Source: Streptomyces sp. R44 (GTDB lineage Bacteria; Actinomycetota; Actinomycetes; Streptomycetales; Streptomycetaceae). From it: a DNA stretch of 64,000 bases. The position numbers were made by a program, and so were the translations under genes. Every line of letters starts with the position of its first letter. The first letter of the stretch is position 1. Location: the NCBI RefSeq assembly GCF_041053105.1, contig NZ_CP163444.1, positions 310,001 to 374,000 of the forward strand. The letters are read 5' to 3'. Positions 44,032 to 53,933 of this stretch are shown here, piece after piece. The notes beneath the pieces are model-generated. The model had not been told where the DNA came from. It saw only the letters and a program-made list of their open reading frames with translations, and ran no database searches.

Positions 44032-44967
44032 ATGAACATCACAACTGGCTTAATCACGCCTCTCGAAGGCATCCAGCACGCCCCCAAGACTCTGACCCGC
44101 AAGACCGCGCCCGGTCAGGCGTTCCTGTCGGGATGGCGCAGCCACGACGACGGCGTCTCCCACACCGTCGTCGCCAACTGGCCTGCGCACCACCCCTTCT
44201 ACACCGCCCACAAAGGGCACTACCACCCCCTCCTCCTCTCCGAGACGATCCGCCAGTCCCTCGCCCTGTTGTCGCACGTCGCCCACGACATACCCCTCGA
44301 CTACCGCCTGGGCTGGGAGTCCTACGACAGTTCCGTCGTCCCGGCGGCCATGCGGACCCGATCGACCCCGGCCGTCGTGCACGTGACGGTCTCCCACACC
44401 GAGGTGACCCGTCACCGTCTCGGATCCGTCCGCCTCGCCACGCAGATCACGGCGACACGCGACGGAGAACCCCTCGGCATCGCCCGTGTCCGCTACACCG
44501 CCCACCCTCCCGCGATCTACGACAGACTGCGCGGGGCATACGCGGACGCGCAGGCCAGCACGGCGCGCGCCCTCCCCCTCGGGCCCGCCCTCGACGACGC
44601 CACCCGGGGCCGGCAGACCTCGCTGGAAGACGCCGTGCTGAGCCCGATCGGAGAGTCGCATCGCTGGCAGCTGCGCGTGAACACCGACAACCGCTCCTTC
44701 TTCGACCACGCGCACGACCACATACCGGGTCTTGTATTCCTCGAAGCCGCCGCCCAGGCCGCACAGGCCCTGTCCGGCGCCGCCCAGACCGTCCCCACGG
44801 AGTTCGACGCCCGGTTCCTCCGTTACGTCGAGCTGGACTCGCCCTGTTGGGTCGAGGCGACTCCGCTACGCCGGAGCAGGAGCGGAGTCGTCCGCACGGA
44901 GGTCACCGGGACCCAGACCGGCAAGGAGGTCTTCTCCGTGCAGGTCACCGCCCTCGAGCACGCCTGA
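44032..44967 (+). CDS. AfsA-family gamma-butyrolactone biosynthesis protein
   Basis: 311 residues with two AfsA/hotdog repeats. The first contains SETIRQSLALLSHVAHDIPL and the second the typical DHAHDHIPGLVFLEAAAQAA block. AfsA joins a beta-keto acyl-ACP to dihydroxyacetone phosphate in the first step of signalling-lactone synthesis. The start ATG has a GGGGGA site eight bases before it. With the divergent receptor and nearby SDR it forms a local quorum-signalling system. Confidence 0.88.
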   Translation: MNITTGLITPLEGIQHAPKTLTRKTAPGQAFLSGWRSHDDGVSHTVVANWPAHHPFYTAHKGHYHPLLLSETIRQSLALLSHVAHDIPLDYRLGWESYDSSVVPAAMRTRSTPAVVHVTVSHTEVTRHRLGSVRLATQITATRDGEPLGIARVRYTAHPPAIYDRLRGAYADAQASTARALPLGPALDDATRGRQTSLEDAVLSPIGESHRWQLRVNTDNRSFFDHAHDHIPGLVFLEAAAQAAQALSGAAQTVPTEFDARFLRYVELDSPCWVEATPLRRSRSGVVRTEVTGTQTGKEVFSVQVTALEHA

Positions 44968-45012
44968 GACCACGGCCTCGGGGCGGGCCGTGGTCCGTCC
45001 TAGGACCGAAAA

Positions 45013-45046
45013 GCCGAGCGGGACCGGAATTCCGATCCCGCTCGGC
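45013..45046. terminator. 34-bp palindrome between afsA and the ABC permease
   Basis: The left arm GCCGAGCGGGACCGGAA and right arm TTCCGATCCCGCTCGGC pair over 17 bases with one mismatch and no loop. It lies between convergent genes and can terminate both transcripts. Confidence 0.75.
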
Positions 45047-45074
45047 AGTCGCTTCGGGCCCGAAGGGCAAGGGG

Positions 45075-46295
45075 TCAAGCGCCGACCCGGCGCTTGTTCC
45101 ACACGTCGAAGCCGACCGCGGCGAGCAGCACCAGACCCTTGATGACCTGCTGCCAGTCGGTGCCGATGCCGACGAGGTTCATGCCGTTGTTCAGCACGCC
45201 GAGCACCAGTCCACCGATGATGGCTCCGAGGACCGTGCCGACGCCGCCGCTCATCGAAGCGCCTCCGATGAACGAGGCGGCGATGGCCTCCAGTTCGAAG
45301 TTGAGCCCGGCCTTCGGGGAGGCCGCGTTGAAGCGGGCCGCGAAGACCAGACCGGCGAGCGCCGCCAGCATGCCCATGTTGAGGAAGACCAGGAAGGTGA
45401 CCTTCCGGTCCCGGACGCCGGACAGCTTCGCCGCCGGCAGGTTGCCGCCGATGGCGTACACATGGCGGCCGATGACCGCGTTGCGCATCAGGTAGCCGAA
45501 GCCGACCAGGAGCACGGCCAGGATCAGCAGCACCACCGGCGCGCCCTTGTAGCTGGCGAGCAGCATCGTGAAGACCAGGATCGAGGCGGTCAGCGCGCCG
45601 AGTTTCACCGCGAAGAGGCCGGCCGGCAGCACCTCCAGCGCGTACTCGCTCTGCCGGCGCCGGTCGCGTACCTCCTGGCGGATCACCACGGCGATCAGCA
45701 CGAGGCCGAGCACCAGGGTCAGGTTGTGGTAGTTCGTGCTGGGCCCGACCTCGGGGAGGAAGCCGTTGGCCAGCTTCTGCAGGCTCTCGGGGAACGGGCC
45801 GAGGGTCTGGCCCTTGAGGAAGACCTCGGTCAGGCCCCGGAAGACCAGCATCCCGGCGAGGGTGACGATGAACGACGGCATCCCGGCGTACGCGATGAGC
45901 AGCCCCTGAGCTGCGCCCGCGACGGCGCCGATGGCCAGGCAGAGGAGGGCCGCGACCGGCCATGGCAGATCGTGCTGGACCATCAGCACGGCCGCCACGC
46001 CGCCCACGAACGCGGTGATCGAGCCGACCGACAGGTCGATGTGCCCGGCCACGATGACGATCATCATGCCGATCGCGAGGATCAGGATGTAGCTGTTCTG
46101 CAGCACCAGGTTGGACACGTTGCGCGGCAGCAGCAGGTCGCCGCCGGTCCACACCGCGAACAGCGCCACGATGACGCCGAGGGCGATCAGCATGCCGTAC
46201 TGGCGCATGTTGCGGCGCATGCCGTCGAGCAGTGGCCGGGCGGTGCTCGCGGCCGGCCGGGTCACCGGCTTCGCGGTCGTGACGTCAGCGCTCAT
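45075..46295 (-). CDS. Sugar ABC transporter permease (MmsB/GguB/XylH type)
   Basis: 406 residues with about ten hydrophobic segments, including [20 protein letters not shown] then [13 protein letters not shown], which is the typical loop of ribose/xylose-type permeases, and the [20 protein letters not shown] block at the end. It overlaps the ATPase gene by 11 bases. It forms the membrane channel for the substrate delivered by the lipoprotein at 47900. Confidence 0.9.
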   Translation of the reverse strand: MSADVTTAKPVTRPAASTARPLLDGMRRNMRQYGMLIALGVIVALFAVWTGGDLLLPRNVSNLVLQNSYILILAIGMMIVIVAGHIDLSVGSITAFVGGVAAVLMVQHDLPWPVAALLCLAIGAVAGAAQGLLIAYAGMPSFIVTLAGMLVFRGLTEVFLKGQTLGPFPESLQKLANGFLPEVGPSTNYHNLTLVLGLVLIAVVIRQEVRDRRRQSEYALEVLPAGLFAVKLGALTASILVFTMLLASYKGAPVVLLILAVLLVGFGYLMRNAVIGRHVYAIGGNLPAAKLSGVRDRKVTFLVFLNMGMLAALAGLVFAARFNAASPKAGLNFELEAIAASFIGGASMSGGVGTVLGAIIGGLVLGVLNNGMNLVGIGTDWQQVIKGLVLLAAVGFDVWNKRRVGA

Positions 46296-47883
46296 CGTCG
46301 TTCTCCCTCGTGTCTTCCTCGGTCATGTGGCGCGTGAGCACGTCCGTGGCTTCCTCGGTCATGTGGCGCATGAGCACGTCCTGCGTCGCCTCCGAGCGGG
46401 GCACCTCGCCGGTGAGCCGTCCCGCGGCCATGGTGTAGATCCGGTCGCACATGCCCAGCAGTTCGGGCAGTTCGGAGGAGATGATGACCACCGCCTTGCC
46501 CTCGGCGGCCAGCCGGTCGATCACCGTGTAGATCTCGTACTTGGCGCCGACGTCGATGCCCCGGGTCGGCTCGTCGAGGATCAGCACGTCCGGACCGGCG
46601 AAGATCCACTTGCTGAGGACGACCTTCTGCTGGTTGCCGCCGGACAGCCGGCCCACCGGCTCGAACACCGTCGGTGCCTTGATGTTCATGGAGGTGCGGA
46701 ACTCCTCGGCGACCCGCCGTTCCTCGTGGGCGTCGACGACACCCCGCCGGGCGACCTTGGCGAGGGCGCTCAGGGAGATGTTCCGGCCGATGGTGTCCAG
46801 GAGGTTGAGCCCGTAGTGCTTGCGGTCCTCGGTGACGTACGCGATGCCGTGCGCGACCGCCTCCGGGACGGTACGGGTACGGATCTCGCGCCCGTCCTTG
46901 AGGACCGTGCCGCCCGCGTACCGGCCGTACGAGCGCCCGAAGACGCTCATCGCGAGCTCGGTGCGTCCGGCGCCCATGAGGCCGGCGATCCCGACGATCT
47001 CGCCGCGCCGGGCGGACAGGGTGACGCCGTCGACGACCTTGCGCTGCTGGTCGATCGGGTGGCGGACGGTCCAGTCGCGGATCTCCAGGGCCGGGTGCGG
47101 GCCGGACTCCCCGGTGTACGGGGTGCGGTCGGGGAACCGGTGGTCGAGGTCCCGGCCGATCATGCCGCTGATGATCCGGTCCTCGTCGGTGGCCGGGTCG
47201 GCGACGTCCAGGGTCTCGACGGTCCGGCCGTCGCGCAGGATCGTCACCGAGTCGGCCACCCGCCGGATCTCGCCCAGCTTGTGCGAGATGATGATCGAGG
47301 TGACGCCCTGGTCCTTCAGATCCAGGATCAGGTCGAGGAGTTGATTGCTGTCCTCGTCGTTGAGCGCGGCGGTCGGCTCGTCCAGGACGAGCAGCTTCAC
47401 CTCCTTCGCGAGCGCCTTCGCGATCTCCACGAGCTGCTGCTTGCCGACGCCGATGTCCGCGACGCGGGTCCCCGGGTGCTCGTCGAGGCCGACCCTGCGC
47501 ATCAGCCGGGCCGCCTCCTTCAGCGTCTCGTTCCAGCTGACGATCCCGCGCGTCGCCCGTTCGTTGCCGAGGAAGATGTTCTCGGCGATGGACAGGTACG
47601 GCACGAGCGCCAGTTCCTGGTGGATGATCACGATGCCGTGCCGCTCGCTCGCCCGGATGTCGCGGAAGCGGCAGGCGGCACCCTCGAAGAGGATCTCCCC
47701 CTCGTAACTGCCGTGCGGGTGAACGCCGGAGAGGACCTTCATCAGGGTCGACTTGCCGGCGCCGTTCTCGCCGCAGAGGGCGTGGACCTCGCCCCGGCGG
47801 ACCGTCAGCACGACGTCCGACAGCGCCCGGACTCCGGGGAAGGCCTTGCCGATCGAACGCATCTCCAGGACGGGTCCGTTCAT
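46285..47883 (-). CDS. Sugar ABC transporter ATP-binding protein (MmsA/GguA type, two ABC domains)
   Basis: 532 residues. The first domain has Walker [16 protein letters not shown] and the Walker B block [11 protein letters not shown]; the second has a modified, inactive-like Walker A ([16 protein letters not shown]), an [14 protein letters not shown] signature and [13 protein letters not shown]. This asymmetric pair is standard for ribose- and xylose-type transporters. The C-terminal tail carries a 12-residue duplication encoded by a 36-bp direct repeat. It overlaps the permease gene. Confidence 0.9.
   Translation of the reverse strand: MNGPVLEMRSIGKAFPGVRALSDVVLTVRRGEVHALCGENGAGKSTLMKVLSGVHPHGSYEGEILFEGAACRFRDIRASERHGIVIIHQELALVPYLSIAENIFLGNERATRGIVSWNETLKEAARLMRRVGLDEHPGTRVADIGVGKQQLVEIAKALAKEVKLLVLDEPTAALNDEDSNQLLDLILDLKDQGVTSIIISHKLGEIRRVADSVTILRDGRTVETLDVADPATDEDRIISGMIGRDLDHRFPDRTPYTGESGPHPALEIRDWTVRHPIDQQRKVVDGVTLSARRGEIVGIAGLMGAGRTELAMSVFGRSYGRYAGGTVLKDGREIRTRTVPEAVAHGIAYVTEDRKHYGLNLLDTIGRNISLSALAKVARRGVVDAHEERRVAEEFRTSMNIKAPTVFEPVGRLSGGNQQKVVLSKWIFAGPDVLILDEPTRGIDVGAKYEIYTVIDRLAAEGKAVVIISSELPELLGMCDRIYTMAAGRLTGEVPRSEATQDVLMRHMTEEATDVLTRHMTEEDTRENDDER
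46314..46385 (-). repeat. 36-bp tandem duplication in the ATPase C-terminal tail
   Basis: Copy 1 (46314-46349) and copy 2 (46350-46385) start CTTCCTCGGTCATGTGGCGC and differ at a few bases. They encode two RHMTEExT-type 12-residue segments next to the stop. Being 36 bases long, the unit keeps frame. Confidence 0.8.
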
Positions 47884-47899
47884 GGTCGCCTCCTCCCGG

Positions 47900-49015
47900 C
47901 TACTTCAGGTCCGCGGCGGTGTAGTAGCCACCGCCGACCAGCACCTGCTCGTAGTTGCTCTTGTCGACGCTCACCGGCTGGAGCAGGTAGGCGGGCACGA
48001 CCTTGCTGCCGTTGTCGTACGTCTTGTCGTCGTTGACCTCGGGCTTCTTGTCGTGCAGCACCGCGTCCACCATGTTCGCGGCGACCTTCGCGAGCTCCCG
48101 GAGGTCCTTGAAGACGGTCTGGGTCTGCTCGCCCGCGGCGATCGACTTCACCGAGGCGAGCTCGGCGTCCTGGCCGGTGACCACCGGCAGCGGCTTGGCC
48201 TTCGATCCGTAGTCGTCGGACTTGAGAGCGGAGAGGATGCCGATGGAGATGCCGTCGTACGGCGAGAGCACCGCGTCGACCCGCTCGGTCTTGTACGCGG
48301 ACGTGAGGATGTCGTCCATGCGCTTCTGCGCGGTGCCACCGTCCCAGCGCAGGGTGGTGACCTGGTTGAGGGCCGTCTGGCCCGAGCCGACCACGAGTTG
48401 CTTCTTCTCGATGTAGGGGTTCAGCACGCTCATCGCGCCGCCGAAGAAGTACTTGGTGTTGTTGTCGTCGTTGGAGCCGGCGAACAGCTCGATGCGGAAG
48501 GGGCCCTTCTTCGAGCCGTCCTTGAGGCCGAGCTTCTCGACGATGTACGAGGCCTGGAGCTGTCCGACCTTCTCGTTGTCGAAGGAGGCGTAGTAGTCGA
48601 CGTTCTTCGAGCCGAGGATCAGCCGGTCGTAGGCGATGACCGGGATGTGCGCGTCGGCGGCCTGCTGGAGGACGTTGTTCAGGGACTTGTTGTCGATGGC
48701 GGCGATGACGAGGGCCTTCACGCCCTGCGTGATCAGGTTCTCGATCTGGGCGACCTGCTGGTCCGGGTCGTCCTCGCCGAAGACCAGCTTGGTCTTGTAC
48801 CCCTTCGCCTCCAGGTTCTTGACGACGTTCTTGCCGTCGGCGATCCACCGCTCGGAGGACTGGGTCGGCATCGCGATGCCGATGGTGGCACCCTCGGCAC
48901 CGGCCGAGGTGTCCTTGCCTCCGCCCTCGGCGCTCTGCCCGCAGGCGGCGAGCACGAGGGAGGCGGTCAGGGCCAGGGCGCCGGTCACGGCGGCTCTGCG
49001 GTTGGGCATGGTCAT
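47900..49015 (-). CDS. Sugar-binding lipoprotein of the ABC transporter (ChvE/XylF type)
   Basis: 371 residues. The lipobox is LVLAAC with the lipid-bound Cys at about residue 26, followed by a Ser/Gly linker. The periplasmic-binding fold has [20 protein letters not shown], and the [18 protein letters not shown] and [20 protein letters not shown] hinge and ligand segments are typical of xylose/ChvE-like proteins. The sugar cannot be fixed, but an aldose is likely. Its ATG shares a TGATG overlap with the preceding gene's stop. Confidence 0.88.
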   Translation of the reverse strand: MTMPNRRAAVTGALALTASLVLAACGQSAEGGGKDTSAGAEGATIGIAMPTQSSERWIADGKNVVKNLEAKGYKTKLVFGEDDPDQQVAQIENLITQGVKALVIAAIDNKSLNNVLQQAADAHIPVIAYDRLILGSKNVDYYASFDNEKVGQLQASYIVEKLGLKDGSKKGPFRIELFAGSNDDNNTKYFFGGAMSVLNPYIEKKQLVVGSGQTALNQVTTLRWDGGTAQKRMDDILTSAYKTERVDAVLSPYDGISIGILSALKSDDYGSKAKPLPVVTGQDAELASVKSIAAGEQTQTVFKDLRELAKVAANMVDAVLHDKKPEVNDDKTYDNGSKVVPAYLLQPVSVDKSNYEQVLVGGGYYTAADLK

Positions 49016-49998
49016 CAGTCCTCGTTCTTCTCGTCGTTGAGATCGAAGCGATTCAGGAGCCCCGGCAGCCGGGAGCCGAGCGGCGCCATCGCGCCGTCCG
49101 CGCCGTGCCGGGCGAGCAGGTCGAGAGCGAGGCGGCCGCGCCGCACCCGCTCCCGGGCGGTGTCGAGGGCGAGGGTCCGCAGATGGGTGCCGTACGGATA
49201 GATCCCGGGCGCCTTCGAGAGGCCGAACTTCAGATAGATCGGTGCGCCGCGCCTGATCAGCTCGGCGACCTCGTACATCCGCACATAGCCGCCGAGGTCG
49301 TCGGGGGCCTCGATGTACATGTCCATGGGGGCGGCGGACACCCGCCGGATACCGGTGAGGTGATCGAGCGTCAGATCGCTCGGCACGTTGATCGAGTCGG
49401 CGCCGAGCCGCTCGTACACCGCGTACGAGGCGGGGTTGACCGGACCGATCAGCGCGGAGACCTTGAGCGTGGTATCGGCCGGGATGACACCCAGGCTCCG
49501 GGCCCGGTGCAGCGTCCACAGCACGCCCTCGTCGGCGACGAGCAGGCACTTCACGCCCAACTCCGTGGCGCGTACGGCGTCTTCGACGCACCCGGCGACG
49601 GCGTCGTGGCCGCGCGCCCGCAGTCCGGCCCCCCGCGAGTCGGTGCGCACGGAGCCACCGATGTCCCAGGTGCCGCGCGGGCCGGTGAACAGGCAGAGCT
49701 CGATGGCGCGTTCGTCGGTGACGGCGACCATCTCGGTGATCTCCGCGTCGGTCAGCATCCACACGCCGCTGCCCTGGCTGATCCGGTGCACCGGCACGTC
49801 GAGCCGGTCGGCCTCCTCCAGGACCACGGCAAGCGCCTCGGGCCCCTCGCAGGACGGGATCTCGGTGCGCCAGCGGCCCCCGCCGGGGAAGGAATGCGGC
49901 GAGGCGTCGGCGGGGTCAGGGGCGGGCGCGCCCAGGCCGAGCGCGGCGAGCGCCTGCTCGGCGGGCCGGCGGGCGGTCGGGGCGGAGGTGTCGGTCAC
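49015..49998 (-). CDS. U32-peptidase-like TIM-barrel protein
   Basis: 327 residues. A barrel pattern is visible, with [40 protein letters not shown] and [20 protein letters not shown], which resemble U32-type collagenase-like or sugar-metabolic TIM barrels. No catalytic residues can be assigned. It is coupled to the substrate-binding gene (TGATG) and is preceded by a GTTCGAAATTTC operator. Inference: it acts on the imported sugar or its acid. Confidence 0.5.
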   Translation of the reverse strand: MTDTSAPTARRPAEQALAALGLGAPAPDPADASPHSFPGGGRWRTEIPSCEGPEALAVVLEEADRLDVPVHRISQGSGVWMLTDAEITEMVAVTDERAIELCLFTGPRGTWDIGGSVRTDSRGAGLRARGHDAVAGCVEDAVRATELGVKCLLVADEGVLWTLHRARSLGVIPADTTLKVSALIGPVNPASYAVYERLGADSINVPSDLTLDHLTGIRRVSAAPMDMYIEAPDDLGGYVRMYEVAELIRRGAPIYLKFGLSKAPGIYPYGTHLRTLALDTARERVRRGRLALDLLARHGADGAMAPLGSRLPGLLNRFDLNDEKNED

Positions 49999-50012
49999 AA
50001 GCTGTCCTTCGC

Positions 50013-50028
50013 GTTCGAAATTTCGGAC
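50013..50028 (-). promoter_or_regulatory. GTTCGAAATTTCGGAC operator before the transporter operon
   Basis: The core CGAAATTTCG is a perfect 10-bp palindrome. It lies about 15-30 bases before the ATG of the U32-like gene and matches the sites at 13611, 52489 and 52508. Confidence 0.65.
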
Positions 50029-50182
50029 ATGGTTCGGAGCTGAGGGCGTGAGCGGGCCAGGGCGGCGCGCTGCCGGGCCGAGGCCGCTCGGGGCCGTGGT
50101 CTACGGCCGGCGGTGTGCGGTGTTGATGCATGGCCTACGGCCTACGGATTCGCGGTCTGCGGGCCGCCGGCTGCGGGTCCGC

Positions 50183-50264
50183 GGGCTGCGGTCCGCGGGC
50201 TGCTGTCCGCGGTGCGGTCCGTCGGGCTGCTGTCTGCGGTGCGGTCCGTCGGGCTGCTGTCTGC
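50183..50264. repeat. 27-bp tandem repeat in the 305-bp gap between U32-like and ADH genes
   Basis: Two exact copies of a 27-bp unit beginning GGTGCGGTCCGTCGGGCTGC (50211-50237 and 50238-50264) follow a more degenerate one. The surrounding gap (49999-50303) is full of CTGCGG/CCTACGG near-repeats and has no gene apart from the operator at 50013. Confidence 0.7.
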
Positions 50265-50303
50265 GGTCTGCGGTTCACGGCCTTCGTCTCACCCGCCTGC
50301 GGT

Positions 50304-51311
50304 TCACGGCCGCAGCAGCACCTTGCCGACCTTCGGGTCGCCGGCCCCCACGAGCGCCATGGCCTGCCCGAACTCGGACAGCGGCAGCTCGTGCGTGACC
50401 AGCGGCAGCGGGTCGAGCAGCCCGGCCGCGAACAGGCGCGTGGCGTGCGCCCAGGCGGCCGGCGGGGCGCCGAACACGGTGTGCACGGTCAGCTGCCGGA
50501 CGACCAGGCCCGTGGGGTCGAGCCCCTCGGCGCCGGGCGCCGGGATACCGGTCAGGACCAGGCGCCCGCCGCGCCGCAGCAGACCGGCGGCGGTGCGGGC
50601 GGCGTCGGCGGAGCCGGCGGCCTCGATCACCACGTCGAGGTCGTCCGGGAGCTCCTGGTCACGGGTGCGGAACTCGGTGGCGCCGAGCCTCCGGGCGAGC
50701 TGCTCCCGCTCGGCCCCCACGCCGACGACGAGCAGCCGTGCGGGGGAGGCCGCCGCGAGGAACCGCACCGCGAGCAGGCCGAGGGTGCCGGTACCGACCA
50801 CCGCGACCCGCTCACCGGGCCGGGCGCCCGCCCCGAGCACCGCCGCCGCCACGCAGGCCGCCGGCTCCAGGAGGGCGGCCGCGGTCAGGTCGGCGTCGTC
50901 CGGCAGGACGTGCAGCAGCCGGGCCGGGAGGGTGAGGGTGGGGGCCATGGCGCCGGGCAGGGTGAAGCCGGTCTCCTCGTACCCGGCGGTGCACAGGGTC
51001 GTCTCGCCCGCGTGGCAGCGGTCGCAGACCTGACAGTTCCGGAAGCCCTCCCCCACCACCTTGCGTCCGGCCAGTGTCCCGGGCACGCCCGCGCCGACCC
51101 GCTCGACGGTCCCGGACCATTCGTGGCCGGGGACCAGCGGGTAGCGGACGTAGCCCTCCGGTCGGCTGCCCTGGTAGACCTCGCGGTCGCTTCCGCACAC
51201 GCCGACCGCGTGCACGGCCACGAGCGCCTCGCCGGGGCCGGGCTCGCGCGGTACGTGCGGGACGAGCCGGTACGCGCCCGGCGCGTCGACGACGAGGGCC
51301 TCGCCGCTCAC
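50304..51311 (-). CDS. Zinc-dependent alcohol/sugar dehydrogenase
   Basis: 335 residues from GTG. Catalytic zinc ligands are in AVGVCGSDREVYQG and PLVPGHEWSGTVE, and the structural site CQVC-x2-C-x6-C (residues about 88-100) is intact. The NAD fold has VAVVGTGTLGLLAVRFLA. It belongs to the threonine/sorbitol dehydrogenase group. The GTG overlaps the stop of the dehydratase gene (GTGA). It may oxidise an aldose or a keto-acid alcohol in the pathway. Confidence 0.85.
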   Translation of the reverse strand: MSGEALVVDAPGAYRLVPHVPREPGPGEALVAVHAVGVCGSDREVYQGSRPEGYVRYPLVPGHEWSGTVERVGAGVPGTLAGRKVVGEGFRNCQVCDRCHAGETTLCTAGYEETGFTLPGAMAPTLTLPARLLHVLPDDADLTAAALLEPAACVAAAVLGAGARPGERVAVVGTGTLGLLAVRFLAAASPARLLVVGVGAEREQLARRLGATEFRTRDQELPDDLDVVIEAAGSADAARTAAGLLRRGGRLVLTGIPAPGAEGLDPTGLVVRQLTVHTVFGAPPAAWAHATRLFAAGLLDPLPLVTHELPLSEFGQAMALVGAGDPKVGKVLLRP

Positions 51312-52471
51312 CGGGTCTCCCGGGGCCGGCGCTGCTCCCAGCCCTCGGACCAGAGATCGAACCGGGCCTGCTGCTGCGGGAACTCGGCGACCGCGTCGAC
51401 GTCGAGCTCGACGCCCAGGCCGGGCGCCTCGGAGAGGTGGAAGCAGCCCGTCTCCGGGTCCACCTGCGGCGCGCCCTTGACCACCTTCTTGATCTCGGCG
51501 TCCGCGAAGTCGTTGAAGTGTTCCAGGACCTTGAAGTTCGGGGTGGTGAAGCCCACTTGGAGGGAGGCGGCGGTGAGGACCGGGCCGCCGACGTTGTGCG
51601 GCGCGACCATCATGTAGTGGGTCTCGGCCGTGGCGGCGAGCTTGCGGGTCTCCCAGATGCCGCCGATGTGGCCGACGTCCGGCTGGAGGATGTCCGCGGC
51701 CTGGCTCTCGAACAGCTCGCGGAACTCGATCCGGTCGTGGATCCGCTCGCCGGTGGCGATCGGCATGTCCACCTTGTCGGCGACCTTCTTCAGGGCCTTG
51801 AGGTTCTCCGGCGGTACCGGCTCCTCCAACCAGGCCGGCCGGAAGGGCGCGAGTTCGTGGGCCAGGCGCACCGCGGTGGCGGGAGAGAAGCGGCCGTGCA
51901 TCTCCAGCATCAGTTCGGCGTCGGGGCCGATGGCGTCCCGCACCGCCTCGACGAGCGAGACCGCGTACCGGCTCTCGGCGTGGCCGAGCTCGTAGTGGCC
52001 GTTGCCGAAGGGGTCGATCTTCAGCGCCCGGTAGCCGCGCTCGACCACTCCGCGGGCGGCCTTGTGGTACGCCTCCGGAGTGCGCTCGGTCGTGTACCAA
52101 CCGTTCGCGTAGGCCTTCACCCGGTCGGTGACCTTTCCGCCGAGCAGCTGCCAGACCGGGACGCCGAGGGCCTTGCCCTTGATGTCCCAGCAGGCCATCT
52201 CCACGACCGCGATGCCGGACATCACGATCTCCCCGGCCCGGCCGTAGTCGCCGTACTTCATGCGCCGTACGAGATCCTCGACGGCGAACGGGTCCGAGCC
52301 GCGGACGTGGTTGACCTCGGCCTCGCGCAGATAGCCGAGGAGCGCGTCGGTGTGCCCCAGCATCCGGGTCTCGCCGACGCCGGTGAGTCCCTCGTCGGTG
52401 TGGACCTGGACATAGGTCAGATTGCGCCAAGGCGTTCCGACGACGTGTGTGCTGATTCCCGTGATCCGCAC
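51308..52471 (-). CDS. Mandelate racemase/enolase superfamily sugar-acid dehydratase
   Basis: 387 residues. Metal ligands are visible in ELMLEMHGRFSP, WLEEPVPPENL and IATGERIHDR, with the downstream QPDVGHIGGIWE and APHNVGGPVLTAA segments that complete the barrel. It resembles D-galactonate/galactarate-type dehydratases and should turn an aldonate into a 2-keto-3-deoxy acid. It is first in its operon. With the SMP-30 lactonase (14414) and the dehydrogenase it completes a non-phosphorylative route. Confidence 0.85.
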   Translation of the reverse strand: MRITGISTHVVGTPWRNLTYVQVHTDEGLTGVGETRMLGHTDALLGYLREAEVNHVRGSDPFAVEDLVRRMKYGDYGRAGEIVMSGIAVVEMACWDIKGKALGVPVWQLLGGKVTDRVKAYANGWYTTERTPEAYHKAARGVVERGYRALKIDPFGNGHYELGHAESRYAVSLVEAVRDAIGPDAELMLEMHGRFSPATAVRLAHELAPFRPAWLEEPVPPENLKALKKVADKVDMPIATGERIHDRIEFRELFESQAADILQPDVGHIGGIWETRKLAATAETHYMMVAPHNVGGPVLTAASLQVGFTTPNFKVLEHFNDFADAEIKKVVKGAPQVDPETGCFHLSEAPGLGVELDVDAVAEFPQQQARFDLWSEGWEQRRPRETR

Positions 52472-52488
52472 GGCGGTTGACTCCCTGC

Positions 52489-52518
52489 TGTTCGAGATTT
52501 CGTCATGCGTTCGAAATT
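52489..52518 (-). promoter_or_regulatory. Two GTTCGA(A/G)AT operator copies before the dehydratase gene
   Basis: GTTCGAGATTTCG (52489-52501) and GTTCGAAATTC (52508-52518) are spaced 19 bases apart, close to two helical turns. They lie 18-47 bases before the ATG. Confidence 0.65.
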
Positions 52519-52737
52519 CTGGCGTGACAGTAGGGAGGCCGGACGGGGGCCGTCAAGAGGTCGTACGGGACCGGTGTACGGGCGACCGGCGCAGGCGGGT
52601 CCGGGCACCCGAGGCGGTCACCGTCACCCCGTACGGCGCCCCGAGGCAGTCGGCCGCGCTCATCGGGCTCCGTCGCCCTCTCGGGCAGGCATCATCGAAG
52701 GTGGGGAGACCATCGGCACCGTCGACGAGGAGTGGCG

Positions 52738-53835
52738 ATGAGGCTGTCGTTCCTTGAGCCCCTCTACGCAGAGCCGGGCCCGTACGTCTCCGTCTACCTG
52801 GACACCTCCCGGAACGTCGAGCATCCCGAGCGGGCGATCGCCCTGCGCTGGCGGCGGCTGCGCGAGAGCCTGGCCCGCCAGGGCGCGGACCGGGGGCTGC
52901 TGAACGTACTGGAAGAGGCGGTCGGCACCGACACCGAGGTCCCCGGCGTGCACGGGCAGACCCTCTTCGCCGCCCACGGCACGCTGGTCCTGAACGGGGA
53001 GCTGCCCTGGCCGCCCGAGCACGATTCCGCGCGCTACAGCACCCTGCCGGACGCGATGCCCCTCGTCACCCAGCACGTTCCGGAGATCCCCTACCTGGCT
53101 GTGGTCGTCCACTACGGCGGCCTGCCGACCGCCGAGACCCATGGCTGGGTGACGCTCGAGGCGGAGACCGGCACCTGGCCCGTGTCCACCGTCACCCCGG
53201 GTGAGCGCCTGCATCGCAGGGTCGCCGTGGCGACCTGGCACCGCACGGCCCTCCGGCTCGGGCACCGGCTGGACGAGCGGGCGCGGCGCGCCCATGCCGA
53301 CGCGGTCGTCGTGGGCGGCGACGAGTGGGCGTGCAACGTACTGATCCGCCGTCTGCCGCACACCCTTCGGGAGAAGGTCGTGCGCGTGGGCGGCCGGACT
53401 CCCACCGACACCGGACGCGCCCTGCTCGAGCCGCAGCTCGACGGCGTCTTCCGCGGCCACATGGCCGCGCACGACCGGGAGCTCGTCGACATCTTCATCG
53501 GCCGCCGCGCCCTGGCCGGACCCATGACGGAAGGGCTGGCCGCCACCGTGGCCGCTCTCCAGCGCGGCCAGGTGTCGGCACTGCTCCTGAACCGCCGGCC
53601 CGCGTCCTCGCTGCGGCTCTGGACGGGCTCGCAGCCCACTCAGCTGGCCCTCGGCGAGGCGGAGCTGATCTCCTTCGGCGTGCGGGCCCCGCGTGAGGAA
53701 CGCGCCGACGAGGCCCTGGTCAGGGCCCTCGTCGGCACTGGTGCCGAACTGGTCGTCGTACCGGAGGGCGAACTGGGACTGGAGGAGGGTGTGGGCGCCC
53801 TGCTGCGGTACACCGACCCCGGAACCCCGTCATGA
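52738..53835 (+). CDS. Vms1/baeRF-like release-factor-fold protein
   Basis: 365 residues. The N-terminal domain YVSVYLDTSRNVEHPERAIA, the LPEIP-type middle region with VVVHYGGLPTAET, and ADAVVVGGDEWACNVLIRRL plus LVGTGAELVVVPEGELGLEE at the end give the layout of bacterial eRF1-like (baeRF2/Rv2629-like) proteins. Some members bind resting ribosomes as hibernation factors; others have ribosome-rescue roles. The ATG at 52738 follows GAGGAG. It is monocistronic. Confidence 0.75.
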   Translation: MRLSFLEPLYAEPGPYVSVYLDTSRNVEHPERAIALRWRRLRESLARQGADRGLLNVLEEAVGTDTEVPGVHGQTLFAAHGTLVLNGELPWPPEHDSARYSTLPDAMPLVTQHVPEIPYLAVVVHYGGLPTAETHGWVTLEAETGTWPVSTVTPGERLHRRVAVATWHRTALRLGHRLDERARRAHADAVVVGGDEWACNVLIRRLPHTLREKVVRVGGRTPTDTGRALLEPQLDGVFRGHMAAHDRELVDIFIGRRALAGPMTEGLAATVAALQRGQVSALLLNRRPASSLRLWTGSQPTQLALGEAELISFGVRAPREERADEALVRALVGTGAELVVVPEGELGLEEGVGALLRYTDPGTPS

Positions 53836-53933
53836 CGCCGACGTACGGATGACCTCCCAGGTCCTGGAGGCACCGCGGGAGCCGCTGCCAGTGGATGGGC
53901 ACCCACGGCCACGACCAGCGATGGGGGGACGAG

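Noticed and set aside
46111..48036. 641-residue plus-strand frame over the sugar ATPase
   Set aside because: Antisense to a textbook ABC ATPase.
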